Shown here: one piece after another, positions 26,738 to 35,213 of the stretch
How positions within the stretch are numbered: position 1 is the first letter of the stretch
Layout of the letters: every line of letters begins with the position of its first letter
NCBI GenBank assembly: GCA_902826865.1
Contig: CADEGN010000001.1
Coordinates: forward strand, 1 to 47,654
Origin: an uncultured Myxococcales bacterium
Lineage (GTDB): Bacteria; Myxococcota_A; Polyangia; Nannocystales; Nannocystaceae
Reading direction: 5' to 3'
Length of the DNA stretch: 47,654 nt
Translations under genes and position numbers: made by a program
The notes under the pieces: model-generated
Seen by the model: the letters and a program-made list of their open reading frames with translations, nothing else
What the model was told of the DNA's origin: nothing
Databases searched by the model: none

Positions 26738-27421
26738 ATGGCAGAGTACGGACAGCTTCGAGTCGAGACGCGAAAAGCGGCGGGCAAGGGTGCGACGCGC
26801 GAGCTCAAACGCCGCGGCAAGTTCCCCGCCGTCATCTACGGCCAGGGCAAGGACAACATCGCCATCGCCGTCGAGCCGCGGGCATTCGCCAACGCAACAG
26901 ATCCAACGCGTGACACGAACACGTTTTTTCAGCTGACCGTCGTCGACGGCGACAAGACGCTCGGCGTCGTGCCGTGCGTCATCGCCGATGTCCAGCGCGA
27001 CGTGCTCCGCGGCAACGCGGTGCATGTTGATTTTCTCCGTGTCGATCCCGAAGTCGAGGTGGTGCGACCCGTGCCGGTTCGCACCGTGGGTCGCGCAGCC
27101 GGTGCCGTCAAAGGGGGTCGGGTTCGCACCACGCGGCGCACCGTTCGCGTGGCCGCCAAGCCTGCGAACATGCCATTTGAGATCGTCATCGACGTGACGC
27201 CGCTCGATAACAATGAGTCCATTCGCATGAAGGACGTCGTCCTCACCAACGCACGCCTCAGCGAGCCCGCCGAAACGATCTTGGCCATCTGTGAGCTCGC
27301 GCGCAAGACGGAGGAGGAGGCAGCCGCCGGTGCCCCCGCTGCGGCAGCTGCGGCCGCCAAGCCCGCTGCGGCTGCAGCTGGCAAACCGGCGGCAGCCAAA
27401 CCTGCGGAAAAGAAGAAGTGA
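26738..27421 (+). CDS. rplY: 50S ribosomal protein bL25 (Ctc form)
   Basis: 227 aa. It binds 5S rRNA in the large subunit. The N-terminal L25 domain includes ETRKAAGKGATRELKRRGKFPAVIYG, and the C-terminal TL5/Ctc beta domain follows from about residue 95 (VRPVPVRTVGRA, VTPLDNNESIRMKDV). The tail is an Ala/Lys/Pro-rich low-complexity stretch ending in EKKK. GAGG lies about 9 nt before ATG 26738. The 299 nt upstream (from 26439) form the divergent promoter region with the TPR lipoprotein gene; no clear motif was seen there. pth follows after 38 nt, so the two are co-transcribed, as in many bacteria. Confidence 0.96.
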   Translation: MAEYGQLRVETRKAAGKGATRELKRRGKFPAVIYGQGKDNIAIAVEPRAFANATDPTRDTNTFFQLTVVDGDKTLGVVPCVIADVQRDVLRGNAVHVDFLRVDPEVEVVRPVPVRTVGRAAGAVKGGRVRTTRRTVRVAAKPANMPFEIVIDVTPLDNNESIRMKDVVLTNARLSEPAETILAICELARKTEEEAAAGAPAAAAAAAKPAAAAAGKPAAAKPAEKKK

Positions 27422-27459
27422 TCGCACCCGGCCGCCGCGCGCGGCCGTGAGCAAGGCCC

Positions 27460-28089
27460 ATGGCCGACGCGATCCCATATCTGCTCGTCGGCCTGGGCAA
27501 CCCCGGACAAAAGTACGCAGGCAACCGCCACAACATCGGCTTCATGGTGGTCGAGCGCTGGCTCGACCAACGGGGGGCCTTTGACCCGTGGCGCGACAAG
27601 TTCACCGCGCGGATGACCACCTGCGCCACGCCGCACGGCCGCGTGGTGGTGCTCGAGCCGCAGACGTTCATGAACCGCAGCGGGGCATCGGTGGGGCCAG
27701 CGGCTGGGTTCTTCCACGTACCCGCCAGCCGCATCGTCGTGGTCCACGACGAGATCGACTTTGAGCTCGGACGCGTGGCGATCAAGGTCGGCGGCGGCCA
27801 CGGCGGGCACAACGGCGTGCGAGATCTCTTGACCAACCTCGGGACGGGGGACTTCGTGCGCGTCCGCGTGGGCGTCGGTCGGCCGAGCCGGGGCGACGTG
27901 GCGAGTTGGGTGTTGTCGGACTTTTCCGCGGAAGAACGGGCAATCGAGGTGCCGGACATGGTCTTGCGGGCAGCCGAGGCGATCACGGCGATCTTTCGCG
28001 ACGGTGCGGGCGCGGCCATGAACGCCGTCAACAGACCCAGTCCGGCCAGCCCCGCCACCGGCGCCAAACCCAAGGCGCCAAACAGCTAA
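27460..28089 (+). CDS. pth: Peptidyl-tRNA hydrolase
   Basis: 209 aa. It releases tRNA from stalled peptidyl-tRNA. Conserved residues are all present: LVGLGNPG..Y (Asn14), RHNIG with catalytic His24, MNRSG with Asn72, VVVHDEID with Asp97, and GGGHGGHNGVRD with Asn118. The C-terminus has a short Pro/Ala/Lys extension beyond the usual 190-200 aa. It is 38 nt downstream of rplY. YchF, often the next gene, is absent; hppA follows after 184 nt. Confidence 0.97.
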   Translation: MADAIPYLLVGLGNPGQKYAGNRHNIGFMVVERWLDQRGAFDPWRDKFTARMTTCATPHGRVVVLEPQTFMNRSGASVGPAAGFFHVPASRIVVVHDEIDFELGRVAIKVGGGHGGHNGVRDLLTNLGTGDFVRVRVGVGRPSRGDVASWVLSDFSAEERAIEVPDMVLRAAEAITAIFRDGAGAAMNAVNRPSPASPATGAKPKAPNS

Positions 28090-28273
28090 CGCCGACGACA
28101 ACGGGTCATGGCGCCCTCGCGGGGTGGCTCACGTGCTCGGGCCGCGACGATGCCCGTGGCCGAGCTGCGGCCCTTCCAAGAGGGCGCGTTTGCGTGTATG
28201 TCGTGCCCCGCGCTCGCCCGCGTCCGCCGGCTTCACTCCCGAAGGCGGCTGGCGCTCGAAAGGAATCTCTGTC

Positions 28274-30472
28274 GTGGAACCGCAGCAAGCACTCTATTTG
28301 ATCCCCGCCGCAGGGCTGGTCGGGCTCGCGTACGCGTACATGACGGCCAACTGGATTGGCAGTCAGGACCCGGGCGATCGCCGGATGCAGACCATCGCCG
28401 ATCAGATCTTCAAGGGAGCGATGGCCTTCATCAAGGCCGAGTACCGCGTCCTTGCGATCTTCATCCTCGCGGTCGCCGCGCTGCTGGTGATGCTCAACAC
28501 TTCCAACGGTGCCTCGCCGCTGATCGGTCTGTCGTTCGTGACTGGTGCGGGCTGCTCGGCAGCTTCGGGCTACTTCGGCATGCGTGTGGCGACCAAGGCC
28601 AACGTCCGCACCGCTGCGGCGGCGCGCACGGGCCTTGCACCGGCGCTGGTGGTCGCGTTCCGCGGCGGCGCCGTGATGGGCATGTGCGTCGTGGGCCTCG
28701 GTTTGCTCGGGCTCGGCGTCCTCTTTCTCATGTTCAGCAACCAGATGGGTGCGCTAGCAGGGATCGAGGGTGTTGCCCACGAGAAGACCCAAATGTACGC
28801 CGTCGTGCAGCTGCTCGCCGGCTACTCGATGGGAGCCTCGTCCATCGCGCTTTTCGCCCGTGTGGGTGGCGGCATCTACACCAAGGCCGCGGACGTCGGC
28901 GGTGATCTCGTCGGCAAGGTCGAGTCGGGCATCCCCGAGGACCATCCCCTCAACCCGGCGACCATCGCCGACAACGTCGGTGACAACGTCGGCGACGTCG
29001 CGGGCATGGGCGCCGACCTGTTCGAGTCGTACATCGCCTCGATCGTCGGCGCCATGGTCATCGGTATCACCCTCCAAAGCGGGCGCCTCGAGGCGGTGTT
29101 GATCCCCGGGGTGCTCGCGGCGATCGGCGTGGTGATCTCCGTGGCGGCGACCTACGCCGTGAAGACGAAGGAGGGTGGCAACCCGCAGACGGCGCTCAAC
29201 GGTGGCTCCACCGGTGCGGCCGTCGTGATGGTCGTGATCTCCTACTTCGTCATCGAGATGTTCGTAAGCCAGGCCAAGGCCGCCGGTCATCCGATCATCG
29301 TCGCCGGCCAGACCAAGACCGCGTTTGACCTGTTCATGGCGATGGCGGGCGGCCTCGCCGCTGGCGTCGCGGTCGGCTTCATCACCGACTACTACTGCAG
29401 CAAGCACAAGCCGGCCGTTGACAGCGTTGTGGCCCAGTCGGCCACGGGTCCGGCGACCAACATCATCGCCGGTCTTGGCGTCGGGATGCGCTCCACCGCC
29501 GCGCCGGTGCTTTGCATCGCCGCCGCGATCTTCGTCGCAAATCACTACGCCGGGCTGTACGGCATCGCTTTGGCCGGCCTCGGCATGCTCTCCACCACCG
29601 GGATTCAGCTCGCGGTCGACGCCTACGGCCCCATTTCCGACAATGCCGGCGGCATCGCGCAGATGGCGAACCTCCCCTCGGAGGTTCGGGCGCGCACCGA
29701 CAACCTCGACGCGGTCGGCAACACCACCGCCGCGATCGGCAAGGGCTTTGCGATCGGCTCCGCTGCCCTCGCCGCCCTCGCGCTCTTCGCGGGCTACCAG
29801 GAGATCGCCCTGCGCGGGAAGTCGCCCATGACGCTCACCGATCCCGAGGTGACGATCGGGCTCTTGATCGGCGGCATGATGCCGTTCCTATTCAGCGCCC
29901 TGGCGATGAAGGCGGTCGGTGAAGCGGCGATGGACATGATCCAAGAGGTTCGCCGCCAGTTCCGCGAGATCCCCAAACTCCGTCCAGCGCTCGAGCTCGT
30001 GCGCAAGGCGGAGGACGAGGACCGTGCTCTGACCGAGGCCGAGGAGGAGCAGATCTTCGACGCCACCAAGGACGCCCAGGTGGCGCGCTGCGTCGAGATC
30101 TCCACGCAGGCCGCGCTCAAGCGCATGGTGGCGCCCGGCGCCTTGGCCCTGATCACGCCGGTCGTGATGGGTTTTTGGTCGGCCAAGGCCCTCGGCGGCC
30201 TGCTCGCCGGCACCCTCGTGTCCGGCGTCATGCTGGCGCTGTTCATGTCGAACGCGGGCGGCGTGTGGGACAACGCCAAGAAGCAGGTCGAGGAGCAGAA
30301 GAAGGACTTCGATCCGCGGGTGAACACGGGCAAGGGTTCGGAGCGCCACAAGGCCGCCGTGATCGGCGACACCGTCGGCGACCCCTTCAAGGACACCGCG
30401 GGCCCGAGCCTCAACATCCTCATCAAGCTGATGTCGATCGTCTCGGTCGTGATCGCGCCGTTCCTCAGCTAG
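28274..30472 (+). CDS. hppA: Membrane-bound ion-translocating pyrophosphatase, K+-dependent type
   Basis: 732 aa integral membrane protein with about 16 helices that couples PPi hydrolysis to H+ or Na+ export. PPi-site motifs are [20 protein letters not shown] and [17 protein letters not shown]. The determinant segment [10 protein letters not shown] has Ala486 and Gly489; the equivalent Lys/Thr pair marks K+-independent enzymes, so this one is predicted to need K+. Whether it moves H+, Na+ or both cannot be settled by eye. The C-terminal [17 protein letters not shown] is conserved. GTG 28274 is chosen because AAAGGA lies about 9 nt upstream and [15 protein letters not shown] opens the first helix; the extension to 28124 is Arg/Pro-rich. 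A strong hairpin follows at 30497. Confidence 0.96.
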   Translation: MEPQQALYLIPAAGLVGLAYAYMTANWIGSQDPGDRRMQTIADQIFKGAMAFIKAEYRVLAIFILAVAALLVMLNTSNGASPLIGLSFVTGAGCSAASGYFGMRVATKANVRTAAAARTGLAPALVVAFRGGAVMGMCVVGLGLLGLGVLFLMFSNQMGALAGIEGVAHEKTQMYAVVQLLAGYSMGASSIALFARVGGGIYTKAADVGGDLVGKVESGIPEDHPLNPATIADNVGDNVGDVAGMGADLFESYIASIVGAMVIGITLQSGRLEAVLIPGVLAAIGVVISVAATYAVKTKEGGNPQTALNGGSTGAAVVMVVISYFVIEMFVSQAKAAGHPIIVAGQTKTAFDLFMAMAGGLAAGVAVGFITDYYCSKHKPAVDSVVAQSATGPATNIIAGLGVGMRSTAAPVLCIAAAIFVANHYAGLYGIALAGLGMLSTTGIQLAVDAYGPISDNAGGIAQMANLPSEVRARTDNLDAVGNTTAAIGKGFAIGSAALAALALFAGYQEIALRGKSPMTLTDPEVTIGLLIGGMMPFLFSALAMKAVGEAAMDMIQEVRRQFREIPKLRPALELVRKAEDEDRALTEAEEEQIFDATKDAQVARCVEISTQAALKRMVAPGALALITPVVMGFWSAKALGGLLAGTLVSGVMLALFMSNAGGVWDNAKKQVEEQKKDFDPRVNTGKGSERHKAAVIGDTVGDPFKDTAGPSLNILIKLMSIVSVVIAPFLS

Positions 30473-30496
30473 TTCGGACACGGGCCCGATCCACGC

Positions 30497-30524
30497 GGGG
30501 CGGTCCGGTGATCCGGGCCGCCCC
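30497..30524 (+). terminator. Hairpin terminator after hppA
   Basis: A 12-bp stem with one G-U pair (30497-30508 with 30513-30524), loop TGAT, starting 24 nt after the hppA stop. It is followed by a weak T-rich stretch TTCGTCGTTT. It lies between convergent genes and could serve both. Confidence 0.75.
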
Positions 30525-30543
30525 TTCGTCGTTTCGCGTGGCG

Positions 30544-31491
30544 TCAGCCGAAAAAGCCGGAGCTGAACACATCGCACAGGGCGGGCGAACCACGACAAAC
30601 GCCGACTTCGCCCTCGTCATCGCAGCGCAACCCATCATCGCAACGCGAGTTGGCGCCGCAGGCCTCGCCTTCGCCGGGAGCACGCACGCAACGCCCCGCT
30701 GGGCAATAGGAACTGGCGCACTGCGTGTGACCGCTGCAGGCCTCACCATGCTGCCCGAGCGGTCGGCAGACGGGCATTGGACCACTGGTGTCACACCACG
30801 CTTCGGGCACGCACTCACCTGAGTCGCACATCGCTCCGATCGCCGGTAAAGCCACACAGACGCCGCTCGGTTCGCCGGTGTCCGGATCGTAGTCGATCCG
30901 GCAGATGAGGCCGTCATCACAGGCACTCTCCAGACAAGCCTGGCCCACGAGTGCCGGTCCGGCCGTGTCGCAGGGATCGCGGCACTCTCCCGCGATGCAC
31001 GCAAGCCCACGCCCGCAAAGCTCGATTTCCTGGTCCGCGCAGGCCTCTCCCTTGTGCCTGGTGCCGTAGAAGAGCGAGCATTGCTCCTCGCAAGTCGGGA
31101 TCGGCAGTTCGCCGCACGGCGTACGTTCGAAGCGTTCGGCCAGGATCTCGACGCATTGCTCGTCGAGGAAGATGGCCGGCTCGTCGCGGTTGTCATCGTA
31201 GTAACCGGTGCCGCCCGACGGATTCGACGGCGTCAAGGCGCCCTCGAGGGTGGGGACGCAGGTGTTCGTCGAAAGAAACTCGCTGTAGCCGTCGTAGCCG
31301 TAGTCGTCGCCGCCCTGGGGCAGGTTGAAGCAGCCACAGGCCTCGAGACGCGAACAGACGGCGTTCGCCGCCCGGGCCAACGCCGGATTGGTCTCGATTC
31401 CGGTGCCGTCGCACGAGCTGGACGCCGCAACCATGAACGCAAGAGCCGTGCAACAGCTGGCGGCGATGGCATTCGACCCAACCCGATCCAT
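30544..31491 (-). CDS. Cysteine-rich secreted lipoprotein
   Basis: 315 aa. The signal peptide ends near Cys27 (MVAASSSC). The mature protein has more than 30 cysteines in spaced blocks such as CEEQCSLFYGTRHKGEACAD, CGRGLACIAGECRDPC and CDSGECVPEAWC, a disulphide-rich repeat common in myxobacterial surface lipoproteins. Function unknown; probably extracellular. A -10-like element TAAGGT lies 6 nt before ATG 31491. Divergent from the beta-barrel gene at 31712 and convergent with hppA. Confidence 0.85.
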   Translation of the reverse strand: MDRVGSNAIAASCCTALAFMVAASSSCDGTGIETNPALARAANAVCSRLEACGCFNLPQGGDDYGYDGYSEFLSTNTCVPTLEGALTPSNPSGGTGYYDDNRDEPAIFLDEQCVEILAERFERTPCGELPIPTCEEQCSLFYGTRHKGEACADQEIELCGRGLACIAGECRDPCDTAGPALVGQACLESACDDGLICRIDYDPDTGEPSGVCVALPAIGAMCDSGECVPEAWCDTSGPMPVCRPLGQHGEACSGHTQCASSYCPAGRCVRAPGEGEACGANSRCDDGLRCDDEGEVGVCRGSPALCDVFSSGFFG

Positions 31492-31497
31492 TTCACC

Positions 31498-31506
31498 ACC
31501 TTATCA
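31498..31506 (-). promoter_or_regulatory. Extended -10 element for the Cys-rich lipoprotein gene
   Basis: Minus strand TGATAAGGT (TGn plus TAAGGT), 6 nt before ATG 31491, with TTGGTG 18 nt further upstream. The predicted transcript starts at the ATG. Confidence 0.45.
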
Positions 31507-31676
31507 CTGCGACGCGAGCCGCACCAAGGAAGCGGGCCGCGCGAGAACGCAGCGGCGGTGCTGACGGCCACGCGACTCGGGCGGGCCGGGCGGGCCGGGG
31601 CCGCGGGTTCAGGCGCGGCGGCCACTCGCCACCGTGCCAGCCCCGGATTGCGCACCCCATCGGTTCGCCGGTTTCT

Positions 31677-31705
31677 TTGTCCGACATTGGGTCGACGCCT
31701 ACCGT
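31677..31705 (+). promoter_or_regulatory. Candidate promoter of the beta-barrel gene
   Basis: TTGTCC (31677-31682), a 17-nt spacer and TACCGT (31700-31705), then 6 nt to ATG 31712. It predicts a leaderless mRNA and supports ATG 31712 as the start. Confidence 0.5.
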
Positions 31706-31711
31706 GGTGGC

Positions 31712-32482
31712 ATGCTTGTCGTCTCGCTTGCAGGATCGTTGTTGCTCGTCGGTGGGTCTCCCGAGATTCCCGAGCCGGCCACCACAGACGAGGTACCAGC
31801 ACCGACGGGAACGGCGGCAGAGGTGCCGCCGCCTGTCGACGAATTCACCCCGGTCGCCGAGCCAGTCGCAGCAGACACCACGGCACCGGAGGTCGCCTCG
31901 GCGGGCGCCACGCCGCCCCGCCAGAACAGTTTCGCCAGCGCTGGCCCTGTAGAAGAAGACGGGTCACCCGTTGCACGGGCCAAGCCCGGCCAGTTCGGCA
32001 TGCAATTCACCTTCGGCGGGCTCGCCCCGCTCTCGATCGCCGGAATCAATGACCTCGGGGTTGGTCGGCTTTTGTTTTCCGAAATCGGCTTTCGCCGCGT
32101 CACCGAGCGACTGATCATCCCGTTCTCGATCGGCGCCGGCGTGTTTCATCACTCCATCGAGGGCGGCAGCAAGCAGAACGACTTCGGCCTGGCGGCGAGC
32201 GTTGGCGTACTCAAGCCGTTCCGCGTATGGCGACGGATCTCGCCCTACTTCGGCGGCATGTTCCACGTGCATTACGTCGATCCCACCGGGCCCGACAATT
32301 GGCTGGTGAACGTCGCGATCGGCCCGACGATCGGCACGGAGTTCTACATCGGCCATCGCGTGAGCCTGCTGTTTCAGGCCGACGCCCGCGTGGGGATCAA
32401 CGCATTCGACGGACTGACCCAGGTCTCCGCCGCGACGTCGCTTGCCGCGGGCGGACAGACCGGCCTGGTGTTCTATTTTTGA
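31712..32482 (+). CDS. Outer-membrane beta-barrel-like protein
   Basis: 256 aa. A short hydrophobic signal (MLVVSLAGSLLLVGG) and a Pro/Ala/Thr/Glu-rich linker of about 75 residues lead to a C-terminal half of alternating amphipathic strands (GQFGMQFTFGGLAPLSIAGI, ERLIIPFSIGAGVF, VSLLFQADARVGIN) ending in VFYF, a terminal aromatic residue typical of outer-membrane barrels. A porin-like or adhesin-anchoring role is likely but unproven. The upstream GTG at 31634 would add 26 residues with more basic charge and cannot be excluded, but the promoter spacing favours 31712. Confidence 0.75.
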   Translation: MLVVSLAGSLLLVGGSPEIPEPATTDEVPAPTGTAAEVPPPVDEFTPVAEPVAADTTAPEVASAGATPPRQNSFASAGPVEEDGSPVARAKPGQFGMQFTFGGLAPLSIAGINDLGVGRLLFSEIGFRRVTERLIIPFSIGAGVFHHSIEGGSKQNDFGLAASVGVLKPFRVWRRISPYFGGMFHVHYVDPTGPDNWLVNVAIGPTIGTEFYIGHRVSLLFQADARVGINAFDGLTQVSAATSLAAGGQTGLVFYF

Positions 32483-32518
32483 GGCGCCACGGACCCTGGT
32501 AGCGACGCGAGCGACGCA

Positions 32519-33271
32519 CTAGAACCGCACTTGCATGCCGCCAGGTCCGGCCTGCATGAATACGCGCCCCCGTGCCTCCTCGATCGCGCGCCGCCGCTTG
32601 ATCGCGCCGGTCGCAATGAGTACGAAGCCGGTGACGACGAGGATCGCTCCCACCGTTCCGACGACGCGGGCCACTGGCACGTAGCGGTTGCGCTCATCGG
32701 CGACCCGGCGGCGCTCGGCGCTGTCGAACGCGCCCCTGATCTCATTGCGTGAGAAGCTCGCCCATGACAACGTGGTCAACAAGGTGGCTGCGCCGATCCC
32801 CGTAGCGACCGCGCCGCCGATCAGCATGTTGCGACCAGAGCGGTAGCGGGGAGCGAGGTAGGGATCGTAGCGAAGTAGATTGCGCACCGCATGTTGCGGC
32901 GACACAACCGCGGGAGCCGCGGGCGTGACCACCGGCGCGGAGGTCGTGGTGGTGGTCGTGGTCGTGGTCGTGACGGTCACAGCCGTTCCCGGGGCGGCAG
33001 CGATGGCATTCCACGAGCTCGGCGTCACGACGGTCGTGGTAGACGGCGCGACGACCACCTCGGTCGGCGCGACCTGGGACGGTGCCGCGACCGGTGTCGG
33101 CGCGACGACAACTGTCGCCGGCGCCGCGGAGGGTGCCACCACAACCGGAGCTGGTGCGGCCGTCGGGGCAATGACCACCGGCTGCTCGAGTCGCATGCTG
33201 GCGTGGGCCGCCGGTGCGATGGCGAGGGACACGATCAGCACCGGAACAGTGAGCTGTGCGAGCCGCGGCAT
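32519..33271 (-). CDS. Exported protein with Pro/Ala/Val and poly-Thr linker and C-terminal membrane helices
   Basis: 250 aa. Signal peptide MPRLAQLTVPVLIVSLAIAPAAHA. Residues about 30-130 are a low-complexity Ala/Pro/Val/Thr region with a run of ten threonines (codons around 32942-32975). Two hydrophobic helices follow (NMLIGGAVATGIGAATLLTTL and VARVVGTVGAILVVTGFVLIATG), and the C-terminus is MQAGPGGMQVRF. The protein is not recognised. It is convergent with the beta-barrel gene, 36 nt apart. ATG 33271 opens the signal peptide; an in-frame extension to 33343 has no such feature. Confidence 0.75.
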   Translation of the reverse strand: MPRLAQLTVPVLIVSLAIAPAAHASMRLEQPVVIAPTAAPAPVVVAPSAAPATVVVAPTPVAAPSQVAPTEVVVAPSTTTVVTPSSWNAIAAAPGTAVTVTTTTTTTTTTSAPVVTPAAPAVVSPQHAVRNLLRYDPYLAPRYRSGRNMLIGGAVATGIGAATLLTTLSWASFSRNEIRGAFDSAERRRVADERNRYVPVARVVGTVGAILVVTGFVLIATGAIKRRRAIEEARGRVFMQAGPGGMQVRF

Positions 33272-33712
33272 GGTTGCACTAAGATGCCTCCGGACGCCGC
33301 GCTCCGCAGTGCTCCGGGGCACATCTCTGTCGATTTTCGCCAAGCATTTTCAACCGTTGCAAGTCGCAACAGCGTCACGACCTCGGACCATCCGGACTGC
33401 ATGATGTTGACGAGTTCGCGGCGGCACGCGCCTGGCACGCGCAGCCCCGACCCATTCGGTGTTGCACAGCGCCACGGTCGATGGCCCGCGCGAAACGCCG
33501 CCGGAGCCACCATGGGCGCCCCCGGCGGCCCCGCTCGGGCCATCGCCGTCCAGGCGCTTCACGCGGCGAAACCGCTCGCCAGCACCCCCTGGGCATGCTG
33601 AGCGACCCGCGCTTGCCCCCGCCGCGACCATCCGCTATGCCATCGCCCTCTCGAACAGACCTCCTTGTTCCCACCATGGCGGTGGGGGCCGTCTCGTCCG
33701 AAAGGAGCATCC
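33272..33712. other. 441-nt divergent region upstream of rpsF
   Basis: No credible gene. It holds the rpsF operon promoter candidate (33613-33641) and the ribosome site AAAGGAG ending about 6 nt before rpsF. The CCG just ahead of that site recalls the S6:S18-binding leaders that autoregulate rpsF operons in other bacteria, but no full structure was worked out. Confidence 0.4.
33613..33641 (+). promoter_or_regulatory. Candidate promoter of rpsF-rpsR-rplI
   Basis: TTGCCC (33613-33618), a 17-nt spacer and TATGCC (33636-33641), about 71 nt before rpsF. The fit to consensus is moderate. Confidence 0.35.
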
Positions 33713-34255
33713 ATGGCCAAGGCCACCAACATCGGCCGCGTGCTGTCGCAAGCCGACCGCATCGGTACCCAGCGAGAATACGAATCCGTCACAATTCTCC
33801 GGCCCGAGACCTCGCGTCCGGAGATCGCCGACCTGCTTACCCGCATGCAGGAGGTTTTCGCCTCCCGCGGCGCCAAGCTGATGAAGATCGACAGCTGGGG
33901 CACGCGGGTGCTGGCGTTTCCGATCGCACATTGCCGCAAGGGCATCTACATCTACTGGCGCTACCTCGGCGGATCCGACGTGGTCGCGGAGTTTGAGCGG
34001 CACATGCGATTGGCCGATCGCTGCATCCGCTTCTACACCGTGAGGATCGACGAGGACATCGATCCGGACGCGCGCCCGACCGAGATCACAGAAGAGTTGC
34101 TGGAGGCCGCCACAGATCCGGGTCCCGACCCAGATGAGCTCGCCAAGGCCGCAGCCGCGGCTGAGGCCGCCCGCCAGGCCGAGCTCGAGGCCCAACGTGC
34201 CGCGCGTATCGAAGAGGGCGAAGACGACGAAGACGACGGCGACGGAGATGACTGA
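33713..34255 (+). CDS. rpsF: 30S ribosomal protein bS6
   Basis: 180 aa; the core S6 fold spans about 20-120 ([44 protein letters not shown], [16 protein letters not shown] end). It binds S18 and 16S rRNA in the platform. The C-terminal about 50 residues are an extension of Ala/Glu helix ending in a very acidic [11 protein letters not shown]. The ATG at 33713 has AAAGGAG at ideal distance; an in-frame start at 33665 is less likely. First gene of a three-gene ribosomal operon; rpsR starts 2 nt after the stop. Confidence 0.96.
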   Translation: MAKATNIGRVLSQADRIGTQREYESVTILRPETSRPEIADLLTRMQEVFASRGAKLMKIDSWGTRVLAFPIAHCRKGIYIYWRYLGGSDVVAEFERHMRLADRCIRFYTVRIDEDIDPDARPTEITEELLEAATDPGPDPDELAKAAAAAEAARQAELEAQRAARIEEGEDDEDDGDGDD

Positions 34256-34257
34256 CC

Positions 34258-34551
34258 ATGCGTGACGACTACAGAGATCGTGATTCCCGTGATGGCCGTG
34301 ACCGCGACCGTGATCCCCGTGATCGGGGTGAGGGCCGCGAGGGCCGCGCGCGCAAGCGCTTCGGCACCGAGGGCAATAAGGACCTCGTCATCGACTACAA
34401 AAACCCGCAGATGCTGAAGAACTTCCTCACCGATCGCGGCAAGGTCGTGCCGGCGCGGATCTCGGGCCTCACCGCCCGCCAGCAACGTCAGCTCACCAAG
34501 GCGATCAAGCGCGCGCGAATGCTTGCGCTGTTGCCGTTCACGTCGGGCTGA
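34258..34551 (+). CDS. rpsR: 30S ribosomal protein bS18
   Basis: 97 aa. The C-terminal half is standard S18 ([46 protein letters not shown]). The N-terminal about 35 residues are an Arg/Asp repeat ([18 protein letters not shown]) in place of the usual short basic start with its conserved cysteine. It partners bS6, whose tail here is strongly acidic. Two nt separate it from rpsF, implying translational coupling. Confidence 0.95.
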   Translation: MRDDYRDRDSRDGRDRDRDPRDRGEGREGRARKRFGTEGNKDLVIDYKNPQMLKNFLTDRGKVVPARISGLTARQQRQLTKAIKRARMLALLPFTSG

Positions 34552-34565
34552 AAGGAACCACCGTC

Positions 34566-35012
34566 ATGATGGAGATCATCCTCAAGAAGGACGTGCCCAA
34601 GCTCGGACACGCCGGCGAGATCGTGCGGGTACGACCGGGGTACGGTCGCAACTTCCTCATCCCGCGTGGGCTCGCCCTGCTGGCCACGCGCGGGAACATC
34701 GCCGAGCACGAGCACCATCGTCGGGCGATCCAGCGCGAGCAAGAGAAGGTCCGCGCCCAATACCAGTTGGTCGCGCAGAAGCTCGGCGGGATTTCCGTGT
34801 CGATCGCCCGCAAGGTCGGCAAGGACGGCAAGCTGTTCGGCTCGGTCGGAGCGAGAGATATCGCCGACGCCCTCACCGCTCAGAACGTCGAGCTTGATCG
34901 CCGCCTCATCGAATTGCCGGAGCCGATCCGCCAAGTTGGTGTGTTCGAGGTCTCGGTCCGCTTCGCGGCTGACATCTCGGTCCTGCTGCGGGTGACCGTC
35001 GTCGGGATTTGA
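34566..35012 (+). CDS. rplI: 50S ribosomal protein bL9
   Basis: 148 aa. It stabilises the L1 stalk region and limits frameshifting. The N-terminal domain MEIILKKDVPKLGHAGEIVRV with GYGRNFLIPRGLA is diagnostic; a long helix leads to the C-terminal domain (KLGGISVSIARKVGKDGKLFGSV). AAAGGA lies about 8 nt upstream; the start may be the ATG at 34566 or the next codon at 34569. Last gene of the operon, followed by a terminator at 35076. Confidence 0.97.
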   Translation: MMEIILKKDVPKLGHAGEIVRVRPGYGRNFLIPRGLALLATRGNIAEHEHHRRAIQREQEKVRAQYQLVAQKLGGISVSIARKVGKDGKLFGSVGARDIADALTAQNVELDRRLIELPEPIRQVGVFEVSVRFAADISVLLRVTVVGI

Positions 35013-35075
35013 GTCGTCGCCTCTACCCCCCGCGGGGGCGCCGCACGCCGCGGGCAACACCGACAGTGCATCCAT

Positions 35076-35104
35076 GAGCGCCCACCCCGGGCGCTCTTAT
35101 TTTT
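35076..35104 (+). terminator. Rho-independent terminator after rplI
   Basis: A perfect 8-bp stem GAGCGCCC/GGGCGCTC (35076-35083, 35089-35096) with loop ACCCC, followed by TTATTTTT. The best canonical terminator in the window; it ends rpsF-rpsR-rplI 64 nt after the rplI stop. Confidence 0.92.
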
Positions 35105-35193
35105 CGCGCACCAGCGCTCCTATCATGCGCGCACCCGGCTTGCTCGAGCACTCGTATTGTCTGAGCGCTCGCAGTCGCATGGGTGAGAGGCTC

Positions 35194-35202
35194 TGCTAGA
35201 CT
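35194..35202 (+). promoter_or_regulatory. Extended -10 element of dnaB
   Basis: TGCTAGACT (TGn plus TAGACT at 35197-35202), 11 nt before ATG 35214. No -35 and no Shine-Dalgarno sequence. The transcript would have a leader of about 4-5 nt. Confidence 0.45.
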
Positions 35203-35213
35203 GCCGAGCCCCG

